Assembly: GCA_934717855.1 (NCBI GenBank)
Contig: CAKUZI010000001.1
Location: 1 to 64,000, forward strand
Source of the DNA: an uncultured Candidatus Melainabacteria bacterium
Lineage (GTDB): Bacteria; Cyanobacteriota; Vampirovibrionia; Gastranaerophilales; Gastranaerophilaceae
Direction: 5' to 3'
DNA length: 64,000 bases
The notes under the pieces are model-generated. The model worked only from the letters and a program-made list of their open reading frames with translations, did not search any database and had not been told where the DNA came from. This document shows, piece after piece, positions 1-8,326 of the stretch. The stretch's first letter is position 1, and each line of letters begins with the position of its first letter. Both the position numbers and the translations under genes were made by a program.

Positions 1-93
1 GATGCAAAGAGGCATAGTCTTTTACGGTTAAGGAAGTTTGATTTATTTAGGAAGATTGTTGATATTTTAAGTTTAGTAAAACGAAACATTTTA

Positions 94-162
94 CTCTCTC
101 CCCTTGAGGGAGAGAAGAAATTTCTTAGCAAATTTTGTGAGCTTAGAAATTTCAGAGAGGGG
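94..162 (+). repeat. Palindromic repeat, copy A (double hairpin)
   Basis: Two adjacent hairpins are visible. CTCTCCC (96-102) pairs with GGGAGAG (108-114). GAAATTTCTTAGC (117-129) pairs with GCTTAGAAATTTC (141-153) with one mismatch. A closely similar copy lies inverted at 9185-9251. Both copies sit just upstream of a prepilin gene and are read in the same frame (SPLEGEKKFL...LRNFREG here, SPLEGEKKFL...FRNFREG there). The reading frame of the 241-1050 gene is open through the element to base 1 of the window. Confidence 0.8.
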
Positions 163-184
163 TATAAAAAATATAAAAATTCAG

Positions 185-206
185 ATCGCGCAACAAAGTG
201 CGCGAT
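185..206. repeat. Small perfect hairpin, ATCGCG type
   Basis: ATCGCGCA (185-192) and TGCGCGAT (199-206) form a perfect 8-bp stem with a 6-base loop. The same design with different stem bases recurs at 18991-19012 (ATCGCGGA/TCCGCGAT). This suggests a small dispersed hairpin element. The ATG at 205 lies partly in its right arm, which makes that ATG an unlikely start for the following gene. Confidence 0.6.
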
Positions 207-240
207 GACATGTGTTGGTGAAAAGAAAGGAAAAATAAAA

Positions 241-1050
241 ATGAATAAAAACAATTTACAACAAAAACAACCTAATAACCCAGCTGCTTTTTCTGCAATG
301 AACCACTCACCACTCACTATTCACCATTCACCCAAACGCATAGCGTTTACCCTTGCAGAAGTTCTAATAACTCTCGGCATCATTGGGGTCGTTGTGGCAT
401 TAACCATTCCAAATTTGGTGCAAGGATATAGAAAACGTGTTGTTGAAACTAGGTTAAAAGAGTTTTATACAATCACTCAGCAGGCATTCAAGATGGCGGA
501 AGTTGATAATGGGGATATTACAAATTGGGGGCGTTATAATAATTCTGGTAATGTATATATTGAAAATGATGTTTACCATTCAAATAGTGATGAGTGGTTT
601 GATAAATACATTTCACCTTACTTGAAAGAAGAGAAACGTGATTTGAGAGCTGAAAACTTTACAGAGTCTCGGATATTGAGAGTTTTGCCGAATGGAAGTG
701 CTTTTGCGTTCAATGTTAATGCTATAACCTTCTTTCCTTTTGCTGATGATTATTATAAATGCGCACAATATGGAAATGATTTAATTAAAAAATGTAGTGG
801 AAGAAAGTATTTTTTATTCAAATATTACCAAGATTCTCGTATAACTCCTTTTGATTATCCAAATCATTTGGCAAAATCAAATTTTGAATATTCTGACTAT
901 AGAAACAGGTTAAGAAGAGAACAACTTGTTGGAAATATTGGTACTTGTTCTAAAAAATCTATAGAAGCTAACAGAGAAGCTCATTATTGTGCTGAATTGA
1001 TTATGCTTGAGGGCTGGAAAATTCCAAAAGATTACCCATTTAGATTTTAA
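241..1050 (+). CDS. Prepilin-type N-terminal cleavage/methylation protein
   Basis: This is a type IV pilin or pseudopilin-like secreted protein of about 269 residues. A 35-residue leader ends ...PKRIA, followed by the processing motif FTLAEVLITLGIIGVV, a hydrophobic helix and a basic stretch (YRKRVV). The globular domain carries Cys residues and ends with the tail WKIPKDYP, which also occurs in other prepilins here. I chose ATG 241 because AAAGGA lies about 8 bases upstream. An in-frame ATG at 205 overlaps a hairpin, and the frame stays open to the window edge, so the true N-terminus could be longer. Part of the leader (HSPLTIHHSP) is encoded by four heptamer repeats at 303-330. The residue before the cleavage site is Ala, not the usual Gly. 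The specific substrate or pilus system is unknown. Confidence 0.85.
   Translation: MNKNNLQQKQPNNPAAFSAMNHSPLTIHHSPKRIAFTLAEVLITLGIIGVVVALTIPNLVQGYRKRVVETRLKEFYTITQQAFKMAEVDNGDITNWGRYNNSGNVYIENDVYHSNSDEWFDKYISPYLKEEKRDLRAENFTESRILRVLPNGSAFAFNVNAITFFPFADDYYKCAQYGNDLIKKCSGRKYFLFKYYQDSRITPFDYPNHLAKSNFEYSDYRNRLRREQLVGNIGTCSKKSIEANREAHYCAELIMLEGWKIPKDYPFRF
303..333 (+). repeat. Heptamer repeat inside a prepilin leader
   Basis: Four consecutive 7-base units (CCACTCA, CCACTCA, CTATTCA, CCATTCA) fit the consensus CYWYTCA. They match the right arm of the palindromic element between rpoB and rpoC1. Here they are translated as part of the leader before the prepilin cleavage site. Confidence 0.8.
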
Positions 1051-1115
1051 AGTAATAGAACATTTTTATTATTATTATTCATAAGTCGGGTACAATTTTT
1101 TGCCTCAGTCTCAAA

Positions 1116-4100
1116 CTAATCAACAGAGAAAATTTCTCTAATATCATCCATTGTAAGTGATTTTACGATATTTCTGTCAACAGAAATTACGCTATCAACA
1201 AGGTTTCGTTTAACTGTTTTAAGTTTTTGAATTTTTTCTTCAACGGTATTTTTCGTAATAAGTCTATACACAAAAACTTTTTTAGTTTGTCCGATACGGT
1301 ATGCCCTATCGGTTGCCTGATCTTCAACTGCAGGGTTCCACCAAGGGTCGTAATGGATTACGTAGTCTGCACCTGTAAGGTTCAAACCAGTACCACCGGC
1401 TTTCAAACTGATTAAGAATATTGGAATATTCGGGTTAGAATTAAATCTTTCAACTGCACCTTGACGGTCTTTTGTTTTTCCTGTCAAATACTCGTAAGGA
1501 ATGCCCTCACGTTCTAACCAGCCTTTTACAATATCAAGCATATTTACAAATTGGCTGAATAATAAAATTCTGTGCCCCTCGTCAATAATTTCTTCAAGCA
1601 TTGATTTTAATTTTTCAAATTTGCCTGATTTCATAATGTGTTTAACGTTCTCTTTGTCATAAAGTCTTGGGTGACAGCAAATTTGACGCAATCTTAAAAG
1701 AGCAGAGAAAATTGATAAACGACTCTTTTCAAGCCCGTTTTGTTCAATTGATTTAAACAATTCTTCTTTTGTGCTGTCAAGAACTTGTAAATAGAAATCT
1801 CTTTGTTCATCTGTAAGTTCGCAATACGCAATATTTTCAACTTTATCCGGCAAATCTTTTGCAACATCTCGTTTCATACGACGTAAAATGAACGGATAAA
1901 TTTGCAATTTTAAACGTTTTTCAACTGTCTTATCCTGACGTTCCATAATCGGATTTACGTAATGAGAATTAAACTCTGCCATATTGAACAAGAATCCCGG
2001 CATCAAAAAGTCAAATACTGACCATAATTCTTCAAGTTTGTTTTCTATCGGCGTACCAGAAAGAGCCAATTTGTGCGAAGCTTGAAGTTTTTTTACTGCT
2101 TGTGCTGTTTGAGACATCGCATTTTTGATATTTTGAGATTCATCAAGAATAACATATCTGAAATTATATTCTTTTAATTTGTTGATATCACGTCTAACTA
2201 AGGCATAACTTGTGATTACAACATCAAAGTTTGGAATTTCTTTAAAAAATTGTTTTCTTTCTACTCCGGAAAGTTCTAATGTTGATAATGTCGGAGCAAA
2301 TTTTTGAATTTCTGATTTCCAGTTAAATACAACGGTTGTCGGACAAATTACAAGTACAGGCATAGGGCCGTCTTCTTCTTTAGCTTTTTGAACAACAGCA
2401 AGAGCTTGGAGAGTTTTCCCTAACCCCATATCGTCCGCTAAAATACCATTCAAACCGTATTTGTACATAAACCAAAGCCAGCCAAAACCTTTTGATTGGT
2501 ATTCTCTAAATTCTGCGTTAATTCCTTCCGGCAATTTTAAATCTTCGGATGTTGAGAAGTTTGACATTTGCTTCCAGAATGTTTCAAATTTCTCGCTCAA
2601 AACTAGTTCTACATTAAGATTTTTCAACTCATTAATAAGTCCGGCACGATAAGTTTTTACAATATATTTGTTATCATTGTTACGATAAACATCAAATGAA
2701 TTAAATGCGCGCATTATTGAATAAATGTCTTGCGCCGGATATTCAACAAAGCCTAAACTTCTTATGCGACTGTATTTTTCACCACTTTGAATTGTTTCAT
2801 AAATCTCATCAAAGTTAATAATTTCTTCGCCAACTTGTCCATATAAAAATATTTCAAAACTATCTTCCGCTTCTTCTGAAAAGTCGATTTTTGCACAAAG
2901 CCTAAATGGATCATCCATAAGTTTGAAGAAATTCATGTCATCTTTTTCAACGAATTTCCAACCTTCTCCGGCTTGTTTTATATAATAGTTATAAAAATCA
3001 ATTGCATTTTCTTTTTCTAACGCTAAGTTGTTAGTCTGCATTGGAACAAATCTACATGCCAAAAGCATCTGATATGCTTCCTGCTCATGTTTAAGATTTC
3101 TCTTAATCCAGTAAACAAGGTCTTCTCCCGGTTTTTTAATCGTAATATAAGGAGCTTTTTCTGCTGTTGATTTGGAATACGGCACAACAACTCCGTCATA
3201 TTCAAATTCCAAAGAAGCTTTCAAGGATTGGTCATAATCAATTCCCATTGTTACGATGTTTAATGGAGGTCGTTCTGTTAACATCAATTGACTGATATTA
3301 TCTGCAATTTCAACGTCCATAACCTCTTGAAGTTTTGGAAGTTCTTCATAGATAAATTTCCCGCCGTCAGCATCTTTTAAGTCTGTAAAAGATGATTTTA
3401 AAATATTTTGTGGCAATGAACTCATCGCAATGTTAGTCGGGAAAATTATGTTTTTGTATCTTCCCCATTTCAAATGTCTTGAAAAATATCTAACTTCTTC
3501 AAGCGGATAAACATCGTCTTTGTCCGGTCTGCGCCATTCCAAAGACAAAAGAATAGTACCTTGCGCTCCGGTATTTACAGTTAAAACAAGTCTCCATTCT
3601 TCATCCGTAAATTTCAATCTTTCTTTTGTTTTTTCATCTAAAACTTCATCAGCCTTAGAAAGTAGAGTGAACAACGGCCCAAACTTCGTAATCGGAATAT
3701 CATACCAACCGGCTTTTTTGTCTTGTCTTGCAACAGTCAAAAGTTGTTGGAATATTGCAACTTCAACCTTTTGAGAATTATTTAATTCAAAATCAGGGTT
3801 TTGTTTTTGCGCTTCTATTAAAGCTCTCAAAATAGGCTCTATTTGACGAACAACTTTTCCTGTTTCCCTTGAGCGAACAAGAATTGAGAAAAAATTTGCT
3901 TTTCTTTTCGAATTAAAGTGAAAAAGAAAACTTCCTTGAGGTTCTTCGGTTAGAGCAGTATTTTCATCCGGAAAATCAAATTCCATACCGTATTTAGTTT
4001 CTAACCAATCCTCGTAAGCGTGTTCGTCAATCGCTTTTAATGCGACAGCAACCGCATGCTTGCACCACTCTTCTTTGAGAGGGCAATTGCATCTTGCTTC

Positions 4101-4301
4101 AACCTTGTTTTTCTTAAAAATAAGGTCAGTATTATAATGATCCTGAAAATTCCCTTTTACTTTTGCCATATAAAAGTTTTTTTCGGGATACGAATCAAAT
4201 ACCATATCTTTAAGATGGTATTCATAACCTCTGCGCCAGCTTCCGGCACTTGCATTTTCTTTTATAAATTTGTAGTTAAATTCCTGCTGTTTGGCACTCA
4301 T
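1116..4301 (-). CDS. SWIM zinc-finger SNF2-family DEAD/DEAH helicase
   Basis: This 1061-residue Swi2/Snf2-type ATPase probably translocates on double-stranded DNA to remodel protein-DNA complexes. A SWIM zinc finger lies near the N-terminus (C71-x-C73 and C80-x-H82), followed by a central unknown region and two RecA-like lobes. The Walker A motif ADDMGLGKT is near residue 622 and the Walker B equivalent DESQ near 719. LSGTPIENKLEELW and the C-terminal helicase motifs GGTGLNLTGADYV and DRAYRIGQ are intact. The architecture matches bacterial HepA/RapA-like SNF2 proteins with an N-terminal SWIM domain. It appears monocistronic. A perfect 14-base palindrome (4296-4309) is centred close to its start codon. 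Confidence 0.93.
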   Translation of the reverse strand: MSAKQQEFNYKFIKENASAGSWRRGYEYHLKDMVFDSYPEKNFYMAKVKGNFQDHYNTDLIFKKNKVEARCNCPLKEEWCKHAVAVALKAIDEHAYEDWLETKYGMEFDFPDENTALTEEPQGSFLFHFNSKRKANFFSILVRSRETGKVVRQIEPILRALIEAQKQNPDFELNNSQKVEVAIFQQLLTVARQDKKAGWYDIPITKFGPLFTLLSKADEVLDEKTKERLKFTDEEWRLVLTVNTGAQGTILLSLEWRRPDKDDVYPLEEVRYFSRHLKWGRYKNIIFPTNIAMSSLPQNILKSSFTDLKDADGGKFIYEELPKLQEVMDVEIADNISQLMLTERPPLNIVTMGIDYDQSLKASLEFEYDGVVVPYSKSTAEKAPYITIKKPGEDLVYWIKRNLKHEQEAYQMLLACRFVPMQTNNLALEKENAIDFYNYYIKQAGEGWKFVEKDDMNFFKLMDDPFRLCAKIDFSEEAEDSFEIFLYGQVGEEIINFDEIYETIQSGEKYSRIRSLGFVEYPAQDIYSIMRAFNSFDVYRNNDNKYIVKTYRAGLINELKNLNVELVLSEKFETFWKQMSNFSTSEDLKLPEGINAEFREYQSKGFGWLWFMYKYGLNGILADDMGLGKTLQALAVVQKAKEEDGPMPVLVICPTTVVFNWKSEIQKFAPTLSTLELSGVERKQFFKEIPNFDVVITSYALVRRDINKLKEYNFRYVILDESQNIKNAMSQTAQAVKKLQASHKLALSGTPIENKLEELWSVFDFLMPGFLFNMAEFNSHYVNPIMERQDKTVEKRLKLQIYPFILRRMKRDVAKDLPDKVENIAYCELTDEQRDFYLQVLDSTKEELFKSIEQNGLEKSRLSIFSALLRLRQICCHPRLYDKENVKHIMKSGKFEKLKSMLEEIIDEGHRILLFSQFVNMLDIVKGWLEREGIPYEYLTGKTKDRQGAVERFNSNPNIPIFLISLKAGGTGLNLTGADYVIHYDPWWNPAVEDQATDRAYRIGQTKKVFVYRLITKNTVEEKIQKLKTVKRNLVDSVISVDRNIVKSLTMDDIREIFSVD

Positions 4302-4309
4302 TAATGAGT
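4296..4309. promoter_or_regulatory. 14-base perfect palindrome over the helicase start codon
   Basis: ACTCATTAATGAGT is a perfect palindrome covering the minus-strand ATG at 4301-4299. It could be an operator or an RNA hairpin limiting initiation, or it could be chance. No regulator is recognisable from the sequence. Confidence 0.25.
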
Positions 4310-4422
4310 ATCTCTTTCTTTTCCCTAAGGGTACAAACTTTCGGATATAGAATTAATCTATAAGCCCTTATACTTCCAAGTATTACACGAATAATACAAA
4401 AAGGCAATATGTTTACAAAAAT

Positions 4423-4884
4423 TTATAATAAAATATAGAAGTGCATGAAATAAGCGAATGCAATTCCAAAAAGCGCGCCCATAATAACTTCAAATGGAGT
4501 GTGCCCTAAAAGTTCTTTTAGTTTTCCTCCAATTGCTTGTACATCGTGTTTGTAGAAATCATCCATCATTCTGTTTAAGCAAGCTGCTGTTTTACCCGCT
4601 GCGCGTCTCACACCGGCTGCATCATACATTGTAATTAGTGCAAATCCAACAGACATTGCGAAAAGTACAGAATCAAACCCTTCAATTAAACCAACAGCTG
4701 TTGCAAGCCCCATAACTCCTGCAGAGTGAGAACTTGGCATTCCGCCTGTTGTTGTAAAAATTTTAAAATTAACTTTTCTTGATTTAATCGTAAAAATAAA
4801 AAATTTAATTACTTGTGCAAAAAACGCAGCCAAAACACCGGCTAAAAGCGCTTCGTATCCAGTGTTTAAAATACTAATTGTCAT
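4423..4884 (-). CDS. Divergent PAP2 family protein (DUF212/YuiD-like)
   Basis: This is a 153-residue membrane protein of the DUF212 (acid phosphatase / haloperoxidase-related) family. The signature GGMPSSHSAGVMGLA is clear. A second region, MYDAAGVRRAAGKTA, and a C-terminal GHTPFEVIMGALFGI helix are also typical. The length is normal for the family. The family is related to PAP2 lipid phosphatases, but its substrate is not known, so catalytic activity is inferred only. The gene stands alone, in the same direction as the helicase downstream. Confidence 0.88.
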   Translation of the reverse strand: MTISILNTGYEALLAGVLAAFFAQVIKFFIFTIKSRKVNFKIFTTTGGMPSSHSAGVMGLATAVGLIEGFDSVLFAMSVGFALITMYDAAGVRRAAGKTAACLNRMMDDFYKHDVQAIGGKLKELLGHTPFEVIMGALFGIAFAYFMHFYILL

Positions 4885-4954
4885 TAAAATCCTACTCTCT
4901 TTTTATGTGTATGAGATTAGTATAACACAACTATACATTTTGTAAAATCAAATC

Positions 4955-4983
4955 TTGTAAAACTCTGAAAAATATGTTAAACT
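4955..4983 (+). promoter_or_regulatory. Sigma70-type promoter for the 5016 prepilin
   Basis: TTGTAA (4955-4960) and TAAACT (4978-4983) are separated by 17 bases. This places transcription start near 4990, about 26 bases before the chosen ATG. Confidence 0.45.
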
Positions 4984-5015
4984 GATAATGTTATTTAGGA
5001 TTATAAGAGGTGGAA

Positions 5016-6164
5016 ATGAAAAGTTTAAGTTTTGGATGTGCTTTTGCAGGAGTGAGGCAATCGCAGGTCTCTTCTAATAGTAAGTCTCTGGGTTTTACAT
5101 TGGCGGAGGTGTTGATTACTCTTGGTATTATCGGTGTTGTAGCAGCTATTACAATGCCTACGTTGTTTTCTAATGTTCAAGATAGAGTTAAACAAAAACG
5201 TGTTGAAAATATTAAACAAAAATTAAGTAAAGTGACCGACAAAATGGCAGTCCAAAGCGGATTAACTGGTTATGGTGATACAATGTCATTTGTTCGAGAG
5301 ATGAACAAACATATGAAAATAGCTAAAATTTGTGATAACAACAATATTGATGGTTGTTGGCCTACACAAGAAGTTGACTTGAATAATGATGGAAAGATGT
5401 GGAAAATAACTAAAACAAAGACAGCAAGAAATTTAAAAATTTCATCTAATATTAAAGGTGATTGGGCGAATACTGTTGGTATTATAACTGCAGATGGAAC
5501 TGCTATGATATTGAGTTATGACAAGGATTGCGAATTTGATGTTGATAAATCCGGACTAATTTACAATAAATCTTCTTTATCTAATTCTGTCGAATGTTTG
5601 TCTGGAGTTTTTGATTGGAATGGAGGTAAAAAACCAAACAAACTTGGACAAGATGTTTTAACATTTGGTAAAGCCGCAGGTTTAGGCAATGCTTGTGCCG
5701 TAGAGGTAAATGGAAAATGTTTTACGGCTCCGTTCATTCCGTCGCCTTTATCTTTTGCAGAATGTGAAGCAGAAAAAGATAAGCTTGGTATAAAAGCCTG
5801 CACATCGTATTCTGTGATTTCTTCTAATGCTGAAGATTATTGGGCAGGGGCAGTAAAAGCATGTGGTGGAGTTCAGAATATGCCAACACCGGCAGATTTA
5901 GCCAAAATAGCAAGTTTAATTTACAAAGGGAATCCACACATTGCCCCAGATGGTTGGAACGAAGGGTTGGAAATAGATGAGGATAAAGCAACATCTTTAG
6001 GTTTTACAGGTACTAATTTTTCTATATGGTCTAATCAAGAAAATGGTAGTCGAGATGCGACAGTTCTATTCTTAGGGCCGGATTATATGAGCTTCAAGGA
6101 TACTTATACTTATGGGAATCGTGTAGTAAATTCCAATACTCTCACAATTTGTATAGGAGAATAG
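5016..6164 (+). CDS. Prepilin-type protein with large C-terminal domain
   Basis: This 382-residue prepilin-like protein has a 26-residue leader ending in Gly, then FTLAEVLITLGIIGVV, giving a canonical G^F processing site. The middle part has Cys pairs and polar regions. The C-terminal 120 residues (from about SFAECEAEKDKLG to the end) form a second domain rich in Trp and Gly with YWAGAVKACGG and FSIWSNQE, resembling surface or lectin-like modules; I cannot name the family. ATG 5016 has AGAGG five bases upstream; an in-frame GTG at 5010 is the alternative. A strong intrinsic terminator follows at 6211. It is the only prepilin here with the canonical -1 Gly. Confidence 0.85.
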   Translation: MKSLSFGCAFAGVRQSQVSSNSKSLGFTLAEVLITLGIIGVVAAITMPTLFSNVQDRVKQKRVENIKQKLSKVTDKMAVQSGLTGYGDTMSFVREMNKHMKIAKICDNNNIDGCWPTQEVDLNNDGKMWKITKTKTARNLKISSNIKGDWANTVGIITADGTAMILSYDKDCEFDVDKSGLIYNKSSLSNSVECLSGVFDWNGGKKPNKLGQDVLTFGKAAGLGNACAVEVNGKCFTAPFIPSPLSFAECEAEKDKLGIKACTSYSVISSNAEDYWAGAVKACGGVQNMPTPADLAKIASLIYKGNPHIAPDGWNEGLEIDEDKATSLGFTGTNFSIWSNQENGSRDATVLFLGPDYMSFKDTYTYGNRVVNSNTLTICIGE

Positions 6165-6210
6165 CAAGTAGAACCGGATTTAACAAACTAATAAAAATAT
6201 TTTGAACAAA

Positions 6211-6240
6211 AAGTGGCGGGGAAACCCGCCTTACTTTTTT
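6211..6240 (+). terminator. Intrinsic terminator after the 5016 gene
   Basis: GGCGGG (6215-6220), loop GAAA and CCCGCC (6225-6230) form a perfect 6-bp GC stem followed by a T-rich tail ending in TTTTTT at 6240. It follows the stop codon by about 50 bases. Confidence 0.85.
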
Positions 6241-6265
6241 GTTTTCAATGTGTAGCTCAAGTTTT

Positions 6266-6390
6266 CTCTCCAAGGGCGAGAGTTAGAGAGAGGGGGTGAA
6301 AAAATTAAAAAACAATTCATTTATCCCTCTCCAGAATTCGTAATGCTCACTATTGTTCGCAGACGACTTTGACCTCTACCCTCGGAGAGG
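6266..6390. repeat. Composite palindromic repeat region
   Basis: CTCTC (6266-6270) pairs with GAGAG (6278-6282). Downstream, CCTCTCC (6326-6332) pairs with GGAGAGG (6384-6390) across 51 bases. The purine-rich GAGAGAGGGGG tract resembles the ends of the repeat at 94-162, so this may be a diverged or compound member of the same family. It fills the gap between the prepilin and ispA. No ORF with support was seen here. Confidence 0.5.
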
Positions 6391-6412
6391 TGAAATCCAT
6401 AAAAAATAATTT

Positions 6413-7303
6413 TTATTTAATCCTAATTTTCTCTAAAATTTGTTCAAAAACTTCTGATTTCAAATTGTTTCTGTTCAAAATATCATAGCACTTGTCGATT
6501 AGGTCGTTCAAATCTTTTTTGGCTTTTTCTAAACCATAAAGAGAGGTATATGTTAACTTTCCCTCTTCTTTGTCTTTGCCCATGGTTTTACCCATTTCTT
6601 CAAAAGTTGAGGTTTCGTCCAAAATATCATCGGCTATTTGAAAAGCTACTCCCAAAACTTGGCCGAATTCTGTGATGTCTTCGATTTGTTTATCTGTTGC
6701 ATCAGCGATAATAGCACCGGTTCTAAGAGCTAGTTTAAATAAATCTGCTGTTTTGTGTGTATGAATATAATCCAATATTTCCGGTAATTGTTCGTCATCT
6801 TTACCGTATTCAAATGCTTGCATTAATTTTTCGCTCTCAATATCAACGACTTGGCCTGCTATTACACCATAAGCGCCTCCAGCTTGAAAATATTCTTCCA
6901 TAATTTTTATTAATTTTTCAGCGCCAAGATTTTTTGAATTTTTAAGAATAATTTGTGGTGCAAAAGTCAATAGAGCATCCCCAGCCAACACTGCATTAGC
7001 TTCTCCAAATACCATATGATTTGTTAATTGACCGCGTCTATACATATCATTGTCCATACATGGCAAATCGTCGTGTATGAGTGTTTGAGAATGCAACATT
7101 TCAATTGCGCAGGCAGTTGGAATAGCGTCTTCGAGGTTTCCTCCGAACATTCTGCAGGTTTCAAGACACATAACAGGACGAAGTCTTTTCCCTGGAAGAA
7201 TAACCGTATATTTCATTGATTTGAATATCTTTTGCGGATAGCAAATCGGCATGAATTCATCAATTTTTTTATTTACTAAATCTATGTATTCGTTCATTTT
7301 CAT
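6413..7303 (-). CDS. ispA: Polyprenyl (farnesyl/geranylgeranyl) diphosphate synthase
   Basis: This 296-residue trans-isoprenyl diphosphate synthase condenses IPP with allylic diphosphates in the cytosol for undecaprenyl and other isoprenoids. The first Asp-rich motif HDDLPCMDND (D78, D79, D84) and the second FQIADDILD (D225, D226, D229) are intact, as is LPGKRLRP, which binds IPP. Length and motif spacing match the FPP synthase (IspA) branch, but chain length cannot be fixed from sequence alone. It overlaps rsgA by 4 bases (ATGA), so the two are probably translationally coupled. Confidence 0.92.
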   Translation of the reverse strand: MKMNEYIDLVNKKIDEFMPICYPQKIFKSMKYTVILPGKRLRPVMCLETCRMFGGNLEDAIPTACAIEMLHSQTLIHDDLPCMDNDMYRRGQLTNHMVFGEANAVLAGDALLTFAPQIILKNSKNLGAEKLIKIMEEYFQAGGAYGVIAGQVVDIESEKLMQAFEYGKDDEQLPEILDYIHTHKTADLFKLALRTGAIIADATDKQIEDITEFGQVLGVAFQIADDILDETSTFEEMGKTMGKDKEEGKLTYTSLYGLEKAKKDLNDLIDKCYDILNRNNLKSEVFEQILEKIRIK

Positions 7304-8301
7304 AATTCTTGTCCTTCGTCTATTTCTTTATAAATTTGTTGTTTAAGCGTGTTTCTAGCGCTTTGACGTTTCTTTTCGCTTATTTTAGCTATTTGTCGAT
7401 TATGAACCATTTTTTTAGAATGCTCTTGTTTTTTGCCTTCGTACTTGATTCGTTCTTTGTATTCTTTTGCTTCATCTACAAATGTCAAGTAACTTTCGTA
7501 TCTTGTAGAATCAATTTTGTCAATATTGTTCAATACATTACAACCGTCTTCATTTATGTGTAAGCAATCGGAATATTTGCAATTATCTCTATATTGAGCA
7601 ATTTCAGGAAAAAGCAAATCGACATCTGCCGGAAGTAAAAAATCAAATCTTGCGTTACTAAATCCAGGAGTGTCCACAATTCTTGATGTATCATTAAGTT
7701 TAATAATCTCGCAATGACGAGTTGTGTGTGTGCCTCGTTGAGTTTTTTCGCTAACTTGTTTTGTTTTGAGGTTTAAGTTTGGGTTAATAGCGTTAACCAA
7801 ACTGGATTTTCCAACACCTGAATTTCCGCAAAGCACACTTGTTTTACCCTCTAAAAGTTTTTCAAAATTCTTTAGTCCTTTGTGTTCGGTAGCAGATGTA
7901 TAAACGATTTTATAGCCTAGTGGTTCATAAATCTTTTTAATTTTGTTACTTAAATGTTTATCCCATTCTAAGTCATCTTTGTTGAAGCAAAGAACTGTTG
8001 GAATGTCAAAATATTTTGCAAGTGAAATATACCTGTTTAGCTGATGCAAGTCTAAATCCGGCTCTTTTAAAGCTGAAACAATAATAATTTGATCGATATT
8101 GGCGACGCTAGGTCGTTTGATGAAATTTTTACGCTTAATAATGCTTTTAATAACACCATTTTCAAATTCCACAAAATCTCCAACAAGAATTTTTTCGCGT
8201 TGTTTTTTCAAAACTTCTCGAATTTTGCACTCGTGAAAAGAAGTTCCGTCATCGACATAATAAAAATCTGAATGAATTTTGTAAATTTGTCCCTCAGCCA
8301 T
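7300..8301 (-). CDS. rsgA: Ribosome small-subunit-dependent GTPase A
   Basis: RsgA (YjeQ) is a late 30S-subunit assembly GTPase. The protein has 333 residues: an N-terminal OB fold, then a circularly permuted GTPase domain with G4 (NKDD, 107-110) before G1 (GNSGVGKSS, 159-167) and G3 (DTPG, about 210-213). A C-terminal zinc site uses C241, C246, H248 and C254. The extended basic C-terminal tail is typical. It is the first gene of the rsgA-ispA pair, with a 4-base overlap. Confidence 0.96.
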   Translation of the reverse strand: MAEGQIYKIHSDFYYVDDGTSFHECKIREVLKKQREKILVGDFVEFENGVIKSIIKRKNFIKRPSVANIDQIIIVSALKEPDLDLHQLNRYISLAKYFDIPTVLCFNKDDLEWDKHLSNKIKKIYEPLGYKIVYTSATEHKGLKNFEKLLEGKTSVLCGNSGVGKSSLVNAINPNLNLKTKQVSEKTQRGTHTTRHCEIIKLNDTSRIVDTPGFSNARFDFLLPADVDLLFPEIAQYRDNCKYSDCLHINEDGCNVLNNIDKIDSTRYESYLTFVDEAKEYKERIKYEGKKQEHSKKMVHNRQIAKISEKKRQSARNTLKQQIYKEIDEGQEL

Positions 8302-8326
8302 AAAAAGATTTTAGCACAAAAAGAAT

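Noticed and set aside
1062..1080. TTA/ATT triplet run after the first prepilin
   Set aside because: Short, imperfect and non-coding in AT-rich DNA; no reason to treat it as a switch.
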